The notes under the pieces were generated by a model, which was not told the origin of the DNA, did not search any database, and saw only the letters and a list, made by a program, of their open reading frames with translations. A DNA stretch of 5,305 bases from Chloroflexota bacterium (GTDB lineage: Bacteria; Chloroflexota; Limnocylindria; P2-11E): positions 1 through 5,305 of the forward strand of contig VBGS01000059.1 in assembly GCA_005889445.1 (NCBI GenBank), in the 5' to 3' direction. This document shows positions 1 to 5,305 of the stretch, piece after piece; the stretch's first letter is position 1, and the number at the start of each line of letters is the position of its first letter. Position numbers and translations under genes: made by a program.

Positions 1-2
1 AC

Positions 3-926
3 CGCGTAGGTGAGCGCGGTGTAGTAGAAGAGGGCGAGCACCGCGATCGCTCCGGGCAGGCGGTAGTAGACGAGCATGAAGAAGACGACGAGGAGCAGCC
101 CGACCGCGCCGGCGACGAGGCTCTTGTTGACCGAGTCGCGCCCGAGTGTTGGCTCGACCTTCGAGGACTGGATGACGGTGAGCGACACCGGGAGCGCACC
201 TGAGTTGATCAGGTTCGAGAGATTCTTCGCGGAGTCGACCGTGAACTGGCCCTGGATGATGCCGCGACCGGAGGTGAAGACGACCTGGATCGTTGGCGCC
301 GAGATCTGCTGGCCATCGAGGGTGATCTGCACGGGCTGGTTCAGGTAGTCCTTCGAGAGCTGCACCCAACGGTCGGCGTCCGTGCCGGTGAACTCGAAGT
401 TCACGACCGGCTGGTTCGCGCTGTCGAAGGAGACATACGTCTGATTCAGGTGCTCGCCGGTGAGCGGCGGCACCAGCGACTTGAACTGGCCTGGGTTGTC
501 CTTGTCGGGGACCTTGATCTCCAGCTTCGCCTGCCGCGTGGCGACGTCGTTGGCCTGCTGGAGGTCGTCGATACCTGGGAGCTGGAGGAGGATCTTGTCG
601 TCGCCGAGCGCCTGGATGACCGGCTCCGAGACGCCGAGCCCGTTGATGCGCCGATCGATCACCGTCCGGGCGCGCTGGTTGTAGTCGGACACGCTCTGCC
701 CTGCCGGGATCTCAGCGAGATTCATCTGCAGGACCAGCTGCGTTCCGCCCTGCAGATCCAATCCCAGATGGGTCTTGATCTCCTGCTGGACGTGCAGTCC
801 CCCGATGTTCAGGCAGATCCCGGGACAGGTCGGCGGGAACGGAAACGAGATCTGGTGCTTGGGGATGTCGATGAAGACGGCGAACACCGCGACGAGCGCG
901 ACGATCCACGGAAAAAAGCGAGTCAT
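3..926 (-). CDS. secD: Protein translocase subunit SecD, N-terminal 308 residues (3' end beyond window)
   Basis: SecD works with SecF in the membrane and uses the proton motive force to help pull proteins through the SecYEG channel from the outer side. Seen here: an N-terminal membrane helix at about residues 6-19, then the first conserved domain with the LGLDLQGG motif at 54-61. The DRRINGLGVSEP block follows at 91-102 and LPGIDD at 116-121. The second half of the outer domain includes FTSGRGIIQGQF at 217-228 and INSGALP at 240-246. The EPTLGRDS motif at 258-265 leads into the first helix of the C-terminal membrane bundle (about 269-288), where the window ends. Full-length SecD is usually well over 400 residues, so the rest is missing only because of the window edge. 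The ATG at 926 is preceded by GGAGAGG (929-935) with 2 bases between, a rather close ribosome site. It lies 24 bases after the tatB-like stop, so it is probably co-transcribed. Residues 28-45 form a short Cys-containing stretch between the first helix and the LGLDLQGG motif (CPGIC, 34-38). Confidence 0.96.
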   Translation of the reverse strand, partial: MTRFFPWIVALVAVFAVFIDIPKHQISFPFPPTCPGICLNIGGLHVQQEIKTHLGLDLQGGTQLVLQMNLAEIPAGQSVSDYNQRARTVIDRRINGLGVSEPVIQALGDDKILLQLPGIDDLQQANDVATRQAKLEIKVPDKDNPGQFKSLVPPLTGEHLNQTYVSFDSANQPVVNFEFTGTDADRWVQLSKDYLNQPVQITLDGQQISAPTIQVVFTSGRGIIQGQFTVDSAKNLSNLINSGALPVSLTVIQSSKVEPTLGRDSVNKSLVAGAVGLLLVVFFMLVYYRLPGAIAVLALFYYTALTYA

Positions 927-950
927 GACCTCTCCAATGCTAGCGGTGGA

Positions 951-1280
951 TCAGCTGTCGCGCTGGGCTTTCAGACGCTCCCGGGCCTCGCGCATCTCCT
1001 TGTCGAACAGGGCCTCCCCATCGGGGCCCGCGGGCTCGCTGATCGCTGGCGAGCTTGGCGGCGCCACCACGGCCGCGGGCGCCGCGGGGGTCGTGTCGAT
1101 CGGCTTGGCGATCGCGCGATCGGCGTTTAGGAATTCCTCACGAAGCTCGTCGGACGTCCGCCGCAGATCGCCCAGCACGCGCCCGATGTCGCGCGCCACG
1201 CGCGGCATCCGCTCGGGGCCAAGGACGATGAGCGCGATGACGAGGATGAGGAGGAGCTCCTCCGTCCCGATCCCGAACAT
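951..1280 (-). CDS. tatB: Sec-independent (twin-arginine) translocase subunit, TatB-like
   Basis: Small TatA/TatB-family membrane protein of 109 residues. With TatC it exports folded proteins carrying twin-arginine signals. Seen: a short N-terminal tail (MFGIG), one membrane helix at about residues 6-20, the Gly-Pro hinge at 21-22, and a basic amphipathic helix at about 23-50. An Ala/Pro-rich linker follows (about 60-88), then a charged C-terminal helix (about 89-108). The Glu at position 8 and the LGPERMP hinge resemble TatB more than TatA, which normally has Phe-Gly at the hinge. In lineages with minimal Tat systems one protein may do both jobs, so the A/B assignment is less sure than the family. 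Its ATG shares one base with the pyrF TGA (TGATG), and no Shine-Dalgarno sequence is visible upstream, so translation is probably coupled to pyrF. No tatC is present in the window. Confidence 0.9.
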   Translation of the reverse strand: MFGIGTEELLLILVIALIVLGPERMPRVARDIGRVLGDLRRTSDELREEFLNADRAIAKPIDTTPAAPAAVVAPPSSPAISEPAGPDGEALFDKEMREARERLKAQRDS

Positions 1281-2101
1281 CAGCGCGCCATCGCCGCCGC
1301 GCGCGCGGCGTTCGCCGCATCGCGAAGGGCCCGCGCGGCGGCGGCCGCGCCCCGCATGTGGTCGCCGCTTGCCTCGGTGTAGAGCACCGAGCGAGACGAC
1401 GAGAGGATGACCCCGCCGCCCCGTTCATCGAGGCCGGCGCGGACCGTGGTCTCGACCTCGCCACCCTGCGCGCCGACGCCCGGGAGAAGGAACATGCGAT
1501 CGGGTGCCAGGGCGCGCAGCCGCCGGGTCTCGGCGGGATAGGTCGCTCCGACCACGAAGCCGCAGCTCTCGGATGGAAAGCGCGCGGCGATCTTCTCCAC
1601 GACGCGTTCGAAGAGCGGGCGACCGCCGACATCAAGGTCCTGGAAGTCGCCGGCGCCCGGATTGCTGGTGCGCGCCAGCACGAGGGCAAACCGGCCGGTC
1701 GAGCAGAACGGCGCGATCGAGTCGAGGCCGACGTACGGGGCGACGGTCGCCGCGTCGGCGCGAAACGCGTCGAAGAGCGCATCCGCGTACGCAGCCGACG
1801 TGTTGGGAACGTCGCCACGTTTGGCGTCGAGGATCACCGGCACGTCGTCGGGGATCACGTCGAGCGTCTTCGCGAGGACGTCCATCGCCGCCTCGCCGTA
1901 GCGCTCGTAGAAGGCGAGGTTCGGCTTGAACGCCGAGACGTATTCAGCGGTCGCGTGGACGACGTCGCGAAGGAAACGGACGGCGGCTTCCGGACCGCGA
2001 CCGTACGAGGAGGGGATCCTCGCCGGTTCGGGGTCGAGTCCAACGCAGACGATGCTGTCGTGCGCGCGCTGCGCCGCGCTCAGCTTTGCGAGGAAGGCCA
2101 A
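1280..2101 (-). CDS. pyrF: Orotidine 5'-phosphate decarboxylase (type 2 family)
   Basis: Converts orotidine monophosphate to UMP, the last step of de novo pyrimidine synthesis, in the cytoplasm. Numbered from the chosen start, the CVGLDPEP strand is at 19-26, FKPNLAFYE at 58-66, and the catalytic LDAKRGD motif at 91-97 with Lys94. The phosphate-gripping region LPGVGAQGG is at 206-214, and SSSRSVLY at 234-241 supplies the likely phosphate-binding Arg. The length (273 residues) and the DAKRGD context fit the longer type 2 branch, not the E. coli-like branch. Start choice: the frame is open up to 2143, with a stop at 2144-2146 and no ATG or GTG. TTG codons occur at 2131 and 2101. I chose 2101 because the product then begins MAFLAKLSAAQ, like other family members, and the ten extra residues look unrelated. 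Neither TTG has a Shine-Dalgarno sequence. It is first in a unit with the tatB-like gene and secD, and diverges from phnD. Confidence 0.93.
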   Translation of the reverse strand: MAFLAKLSAAQRAHDSIVCVGLDPEPARIPSSYGRGPEAAVRFLRDVVHATAEYVSAFKPNLAFYERYGEAAMDVLAKTLDVIPDDVPVILDAKRGDVPNTSAAYADALFDAFRADAATVAPYVGLDSIAPFCSTGRFALVLARTSNPGAGDFQDLDVGGRPLFERVVEKIAARFPSESCGFVVGATYPAETRRLRALAPDRMFLLPGVGAQGGEVETTVRAGLDERGGGVILSSSRSVLYTEASGDHMRGAAAAARALRDAANAARAAAMAR

Positions 2102-2111
2102 CTCGACGACA

Positions 2112-2117
2112 ATGATA
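2112..2117 (-). promoter_or_regulatory. Possible -10 element for pyrF (TATCAT)
   Basis: TATCAT matches the bacterial -10 consensus at five of six positions and lies 10 bases before the TTG at 2101. Transcription would begin only a few bases before that codon, giving a very short leader, which fits the lack of a ribosome site. No convincing -35 box lies at the usual distance. If TTG 2131 were the true start, this element would be inside the gene and meaningless. Inference only. Confidence 0.25.
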
Positions 2118-2145
2118 CGGACGGGTTCCAATTGAAGGAGGGGCT

Positions 2146-3171
2146 ATGCGCAGCACGCTGCGCGGTCCGTTGGGGTGGGCGCTTGCCGCTGGTCTGCTGA
2201 TCGCCGCATGTGGCGGTGGTGGTGGAACGGCCGCAAGCAACGCACCGAAGGCCAGCGGCCCGCGACTCGGTTCGTTCGACCGTCCGATCTCTCTCGCGTT
2301 CACGCCCTCGGTGCAAGCAGCGACGATCTCGACCAACAGCAATGCGATCAAGGCCGCACTCGAGAAGGCCACCGCCCTCGCGTGGAAGGTGACCGCGATG
2401 ACCAGCTACGCGGCGCAGGTCGAGGCGATGTGCTCGGGCAGCGTCGATGTGGGTTTCTTCGCCACGATCCAAATGACGCTGCTCGTTGACAAGGGCTGCG
2501 GCACGCCGGTCCTCGGCGCGCTACGGGTCGACCCGGTCTCCAAGCAGCTCTCGACCTCGTACAGCTCGCAGATCCTCGTGCGCGCCGACAGCGGCATCAC
2601 CGACCTGAACGGTCTCAAGGGGAAAAAGTTCGCGTTCGTCGACCCGCTTTCGGCATCCGGCTACGTCTATCCGACACTGACCATCAAGAACAAGACCGGT
2701 CAGGAGCCGAAGACGTTCTTCTCAAGCACGATCTTCGCCGGCGGCCACCCGCAGGCCGCGCTCGCGGTCTACCAGGGCACCGTCGACGGCGCCGCGACCT
2801 TCATCGACGTGCGCACCTTGCAGGACGGTGTGACCGTTGCGGCGGGGATGCCCCCGGACATCCTCACCAAGACGAAGCGGATCGATACCGCGGGTCCGAT
2901 CCCGAACGACGGGGTCGCCTTCGCGAAGAACCTGCCAGATGACCTCGCCAAGCAAGTAAAGCAGGCCCTCATCGACTACAACAAGAGCGACGACGGAAAG
3001 AAGGTCCTCGGCGCGCTCTATCAGTGGGACGGCCTGCAGGAGATCGACGCGAAGTTCTACGACAGCATGAAGGACGCGCTCAAACTCGCGGGAGTCGACG
3101 TCCAGGGCCTCGCGAACGCGACCCCGCGTCCCGCGCCCACGCCCACGCCCACGCCCACGAAGACGCCGTAG
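2146..3171 (+). CDS. phnD: Phosphonate/phosphite-type ABC transporter substrate-binding lipoprotein (PhnD family)
   Basis: Captures the ligand outside the membrane and hands it to the PhnE permease. Seen: a lipoprotein signal peptide with lipobox IAAC and acceptor Cys22, followed by a Gly-rich linker (23-40). The two-lobed binding domain starts at about residue 44. Family landmarks are SYAAQVEAMCSGSVDVGFF (87-105), the hinge-region strand SSQILVRADSG (140-150), the anion-binding loop FVDPLSASGY (164-173), AGGH (198-201), and IPNDGVAF (252-259). From memory of the characterised E. coli protein, Ser169/Ser171, His201 and Asp255 would correspond to ligand-contacting residues, with Ala170 in place of Thr. 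The protein ends in a Pro-Thr tail (327-341). A strong AAGGAGG (2135-2141) lies 4 bases before the ATG. It is first in the order D-C-E, with a hairpin separating it from phnC, which often raises binding-protein yield. The ligand (phosphonate, phosphite, hypophosphite or an organophosphate) cannot be read from sequence alone. Confidence 0.93.
   Translation: MRSTLRGPLGWALAAGLLIAACGGGGGTAASNAPKASGPRLGSFDRPISLAFTPSVQAATISTNSNAIKAALEKATALAWKVTAMTSYAAQVEAMCSGSVDVGFFATIQMTLLVDKGCGTPVLGALRVDPVSKQLSTSYSSQILVRADSGITDLNGLKGKKFAFVDPLSASGYVYPTLTIKNKTGQEPKTFFSSTIFAGGHPQAALAVYQGTVDGAATFIDVRTLQDGVTVAAGMPPDILTKTKRIDTAGPIPNDGVAFAKNLPDDLAKQVKQALIDYNKSDDGKKVLGALYQWDGLQEIDAKFYDSMKDALKLAGVDVQGLANATPRPAPTPTPTPTKTP
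3136..3159 (+). repeat. (CCCACG)x4 in-frame tandem repeat at the phnD 3' end
   Basis: Four perfect copies of the hexamer CCCACG encode four Pro-Thr pairs (residues 331-338) in the C-terminal tail of the binding protein. The 6-base unit means copy-number change by slippage would lengthen or shorten the tail without shifting frame. Such Pro-Thr stretches usually act as extended spacers or wall-spanning linkers. Confidence 0.9.
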
Positions 3172-3198
3172 CCCGGACCAGCGATAACAGGAAGAGGA

Positions 3199-3226
3199 AA
3201 AGGCCGCCGGACCTCCGGCGGCCTTT
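3199..3226 (+). terminator. Strong hairpin between phnD and phnC, probable (partial) terminator
   Basis: A perfect 12-base-pair stem (3199-3210 with 3215-3226, core GGCCGCCGG/CCGGCGGCC) closes a 4-base ACCT loop. It starts 27 bases after the phnD stop. Downstream is a broken T-rich run (TTTCACTTTCC), weaker than a classic terminator tail on this strand. It could end most phnD messages, or protect the phnD 3' end while letting some transcription reach phnC. No minus-strand gene ends here, so it most likely serves the plus strand. Confidence 0.75.
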
Positions 3227-3234
3227 CACTTTCC

Positions 3235-3240
3235 TAGACT
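3235..3240 (+). promoter_or_regulatory. Possible -10 element for a leaderless phnC transcript (TAGACT)
   Basis: TAGACT fits the TANNNT pattern that precedes leaderless genes in several GC-rich bacterial groups. Seven bases separate it from the phnC GTG, which would place the transcription start on the start codon itself. It sits just after the hairpin, and the 21 bases between hairpin and GTG contain no Shine-Dalgarno sequence. No good -35 box is visible, and a 4/6 consensus match can arise by chance. Confidence 0.3.
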
Positions 3241-3247
3241 CCCGAGC

Positions 3248-4111
3248 GTGACGGCCGTGCTGTCGCTTCGCAACCTCGTGAAGGTGTACCCAAGCGGTAC
3301 GCGGGCGATCGACGACGTCTCTCTCGACATTCACCGAGGCGAGTTCGTCGTCCTCATCGGCCTCTCCGGGTCGGGGAAGTCGTCGCTCCTGCGCTGCATC
3401 AACCGGCTCATCGAGCCGACGGCCGGCCAGGTGATCTTCGACGGCGTCGACGTCACGCGCGCGCGCGGCGCCGACCTCCGACGGATCCGTCGCCGGATCG
3501 GAATGATCTTCCAGCAGTTCAACCTGGTCCGGCGCGCCTCGGTCGTCAGCAACACCCTCGCCGGCCGTCTTGGGTATCGATCCTCCTGGCGCACGATCGC
3601 CTCGCGCCCCTCGCCGGAGGACATCGCGGCGGCGTTCGAAAATCTCGGGCGCGTGGGGATCGCGGACAAGGCGTTCGCGCGGGCGGACGCCCTTTCCGGC
3701 GGGCAGCAACAGCGGGTCGGGATCGCGCGCGCCCTTATGCAGCGACCCGAGCTGATGCTCGCGGACGAGCCGGTCGCGAGCCTGGACCCGGCCACGAGTC
3801 ATTCGGTCATGAAATATCTCGAGGAAATCAACAAGAAGGACGGCATCACGGTCGTCTGCTCGCTTCACTTCCTCTCGCTGGCCCGGCGTTACGGCACCCG
3901 TGTGGTCGCGCTCAAGGCCGGCAGGGTCGCGTTCGACGGGCGCCCGGAGGAGATCGACGAGCGCCGCTTCAAGGAGATTTACGGCGAGGACGCGATCGAG
4001 GTCGAGATCGGTCCGGAGCGCTCTGTGCCCCAGCCGATGAGCGCCACGGAGGCCGCGCTGATCGCGATGGCCGAGGACACCGGCCATGGTCCACCGCCGG
4101 AGATCCGCTGA
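3248..4111 (+). CDS. phnC: Phosphonate/phosphite-type ABC transporter ATP-binding protein (PhnC family)
   Basis: Cytoplasmic ATPase that drives ligand import through PhnE. All nucleotide-binding motifs are intact: Walker A GLSGSGKSS (38-46), Q-loop in MIFQQFNLV (86-94), signature LSGGQQQR (149-156), Walker B LMLADEP (169-175) with catalytic Glu174, D-loop SLD (178-180), and switch His207 in CSLHFLSLA. The FQQFNLV Q-loop and the IYGEDA end of the core (244-249) are typical of PhnC. At 287 residues it is slightly longer than many relatives because of a tail after about residue 255 that is acidic and Pro-rich. The GTG at 3248 gives a product starting MTAVLSLRNLVKVYP; a second GTG at 3257 is also possible. 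Neither has a ribosome site, although the neighbouring phnD and phnE do. The TGA shares one base with the phnE ATG (TGATG). Confidence 0.95.
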   Translation: MTAVLSLRNLVKVYPSGTRAIDDVSLDIHRGEFVVLIGLSGSGKSSLLRCINRLIEPTAGQVIFDGVDVTRARGADLRRIRRRIGMIFQQFNLVRRASVVSNTLAGRLGYRSSWRTIASRPSPEDIAAAFENLGRVGIADKAFARADALSGGQQQRVGIARALMQRPELMLADEPVASLDPATSHSVMKYLEEINKKDGITVVCSLHFLSLARRYGTRVVALKAGRVAFDGRPEEIDERRFKEIYGEDAIEVEIGPERSVPQPMSATEAALIAMAEDTGHGPPPEIR

Positions 4112-4962
4112 TGGCCGAGTACTTCACCGCGCGCGGGCTGCCGGTTCCGCGCGAGCTCCGCCAAAACCCCCTCACGGACTGGCGCCGTCTGACGCTCATC
4201 GCGGCCGCACTGATCGTGTTCGTCATCGGCCTGCGCGTCACCAACCTGGATCTCTCGCGTGCGAACCCGGAGTACTCCGCTCAGTTACTCCGCCAGCTGT
4301 TCCAGTGGGATCTCACGATCCTGACCCCGCGGAACGATTTCGAGACCTTCTGGGACACGGCCGAGGGGCTCATGGTCGTGACGATCTTTCTGGGGATCAT
4401 CGCGACGGTCTTCTCCGTCGTCGTCGCGCTTCCCCTGAGCTTCCTGGGGGCGCGAAACATCATGAGCGGCAATCGCGTGACCGCGGCGGTCTACGTTTTC
4501 ATCCGACTGCTTTTCACGGTCGTGCGCTCGATCGATGTGCTCATCGTCGTGATCGTCTCGGCGGTGCTCCTCGGGATCGGCAACGCCGCGGGCGTCATTG
4601 GGCTCGCATTCCACAACGTTGGTGTTCTCGGGAAGCTCTACTCCGAGGCCATCGAGGGCATCGATCCGGGACCCCTCGAGGCGATCACCGCGACCGGCGC
4701 GAATCGCTTTCAGGTCATTTGGACGGCGGTGCTCCCGCAGATCGTGAACCCGTACATCTCGTTCACGATCTATCGGCTCGACACCAACGTCCGGCTCGCG
4801 CCGATCCTCGGCCTCGTCGGCGGCGGAGGCATCGGGATCCTGCTTTTCCAATCGATCAACCTGCTGCAGTACGGCGCGGCCGGGCTGATCATCTTCATGA
4901 TCGTCATCACCGTCGCGGCGATGGATTTCGCCTCGGCGCAGATCCGGCGGCGCCTCGTGTAG
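4111..4962 (+). CDS. phnE: Phosphonate/phosphite-type ABC transporter permease (PhnE family)
   Basis: Inner-membrane channel subunit, probably acting as a dimer with PhnC and receiving ligand from PhnD. Seen: about six hydrophobic segments, roughly at residues 27-43, 85-112, 125-152, 157-175, 226-246 and 254-272. The cytoplasmic EAA coupling loop, which contacts the ATPase, spans about 190-210: Glu190-Ala191, Gly196 and LPQ at 208-210. The downstream RLDTNVRLAPILGLVGGGG stretch (222-240) is a strong mark of the PhnE family. A hydrophilic loop at 44-84 between the first two segments probably faces outward. The length (283) is normal for a single complete permease, and no second permease gene is present. 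The ATG overlaps the phnC stop by one base, and GGAG (4099-4102) lies 8 bases upstream inside phnC, so the two are translated together. The gene ends 8 bases before the converging propeller gene, with no terminator hairpin between. Confidence 0.95.
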   Translation: MAEYFTARGLPVPRELRQNPLTDWRRLTLIAAALIVFVIGLRVTNLDLSRANPEYSAQLLRQLFQWDLTILTPRNDFETFWDTAEGLMVVTIFLGIIATVFSVVVALPLSFLGARNIMSGNRVTAAVYVFIRLLFTVVRSIDVLIVVIVSAVLLGIGNAAGVIGLAFHNVGVLGKLYSEAIEGIDPGPLEAITATGANRFQVIWTAVLPQIVNPYISFTIYRLDTNVRLAPILGLVGGGGIGILLFQSINLLQYGAAGLIIFMIVITVAAMDFASAQIRRRLV

Positions 4963-4970
4963 GGATCGAC

Positions 4971-5303
4971 CTACGAGCCCCAGGCGGGACGACTCGCGCC
5001 GTCGATGCCCTCGCCTCGCGTGAGCTTGGTGGCGTTCTTGGGCGATCCGCCGCTCAGCGCGTCCGCGAGATCCATGAAGAACAGATCGATGACGCCGTCG
5101 TGCTCGCGAAGGAACGCGATCTGCTTGCCGTCGGGTGAGAAGACGCCGTTCCAGCTCTTGCCGTCGCTGGTCAGCGCGACGTCCTTTCCTCCGCTGGCCT
5201 GCACGGCATGCACGTCGTTCCTGCCCTCGTGCCGGAGCGTGTAGAGGATCCAGCTCCCGTCGGGCGAGTACGCCGGCCGGTACGGCTCGCCGTCGGTCGT
5301 GAT
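4971..5303 (-). CDS. TolB/PD40-type beta-propeller protein, C-terminal 110 residues (5' end beyond window)
   Basis: The frame is open to the right edge, so this is the end of a longer protein. Two copies of the PD40 (WD40-like TolB) repeat are visible: RPAYSPDGSWILYT at residues 9-22 of the visible part and WNGVFSPDGKQIAFL at about 51-65. Each has the SPDG turn and a following hydrophobic strand. The stretch ends in SRPAWGS, a typical last propeller strand. Repeats of this kind occur in TolB, in propeller domains of S9 peptidases, and in many exported or lipid-anchored proteins of unknown role. The missing upstream part decides which this is. A GTG at 5213 is in frame but falls in the middle of a repeat run, so it is not a believable start. 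The stop TAG lies 8 bases from the phnE stop, in convergent orientation. Confidence 0.85.
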   Translation of the reverse strand: MTTDGEPYRPAYSPDGSWILYTLRHEGRNDVHAVQASGGKDVALTSDGKSWNGVFSPDGKQIAFLREHDGVIDLFFMDLADALSGGSPKNATKLTRGEGIDGASRPAWGS

Positions 5304-5305
5304 CT

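Noticed and set aside
450..1410. Plus-strand open frames antisense to secD and tatB
   Set aside because: The minus-strand products are clear SecD and Tat proteins; the plus-strand translations have low-complexity charged composition and no family signature.
2051..2080. CTG-starting half-sites that recall a Pho box upstream of phnD
   Set aside because: The two CTG copies are 14 bases apart, not the 11-base spacing of PhoB repeats. The second half is GC-only, and the site lies inside pyrF.
1358..2200. Plus-strand open frame (280 codons) antisense to pyrF
   Set aside because: pyrF has its catalytic DAKRGD motif and full length; the antisense frame also overlaps the phnD start and shows only Arg/Val/Asp-rich sequence.
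3080..4087. Long minus-strand open frame (about 335 codons) across phnC
   Set aside because: It mirrors phnC, which has every ABC ATPase motif intact. The product is dominated by Arg, Asp and Ala with no recognisable domain, as expected of antisense frames in GC-rich DNA.
3248..4111. Possible assignment of the ATPase to a polar amino acid or phosphate (PstB) importer
   Set aside because: The FQQFNLV Q-loop, the IYGEDA ending and the adjacent PhnD and PhnE family genes all point to the PhnC branch.
4086..5138. Long plus-strand open frame (about 350 codons) overlapping phnE and the propeller gene
   Set aside because: It is an alternate frame of phnE: Arg/His-rich, without hydrophobic segments or motifs, and it runs through two well-supported genes on opposite strands.
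1..5305. CRISPR arrays, tRNA or rRNA genes, insertion sequences, attachment sites
   Set aside because: No regularly spaced repeats, cloverleaf-like segments, transposase frames or flanking inverted repeats were found. Coding regions occupy nearly all of the window, with no gap longer than about 80 bases.

Overview
This is a GC-rich window from a bacterium with almost no non-coding DNA. Every gene is a recognisable housekeeping or transport family. The strongest lineage hints are a lipid-anchored (rather than free periplasmic) ABC binding protein, a Pro-Thr repeat tail, dense coding and GTG/TTG starts. Together they suggest a monoderm-type, high-GC organism, possibly Chloroflexota-like. That placement is inference; no rRNA or other phylogenetic marker is present.

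Layout. On the minus strand, bases 2101 (or 2131) down to 1 carry a compact unit: pyrF (orotidine 5'-phosphate decarboxylase), then a TatB-like Tat translocase subunit whose start overlaps the pyrF stop, then secD, which runs off the left edge. On the plus strand, bases 2146-4962 carry a phosphonate/phosphite-type ABC importer in the order phnD (binding lipoprotein), phnC (ATPase), phnE (permease). A strong hairpin lies between phnD and phnC, and phnC and phnE overlap by one base. On the minus strand, bases 5303-4971 hold the C-terminal end of a TolB/PD40-type beta-propeller protein that enters from the right edge and ends 8 bases from phnE.

How the genes work together. PhnD would capture an organophosphorus compound or reduced phosphorus anion outside the membrane, PhnE would pass it through, and PhnC would power the step. 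No catabolic gene (C-P lyase, phosphonatase, phosphite dehydrogenase) is visible, so the true ligand is open. The minus-strand unit couples a pyrimidine-synthesis enzyme to parts of two protein-export machines (Tat and Sec).

No clearly new system is visible. The points most worth a second look are regulatory. The phnD-phnC hairpin sits directly before a GTG start that lacks a Shine-Dalgarno sequence but has a TANNNT element 7 bases upstream, which suggests a leaderless phnC transcript. The pyrF/phnD divergent junction is also extremely tight and leaves almost no room for two promoters.
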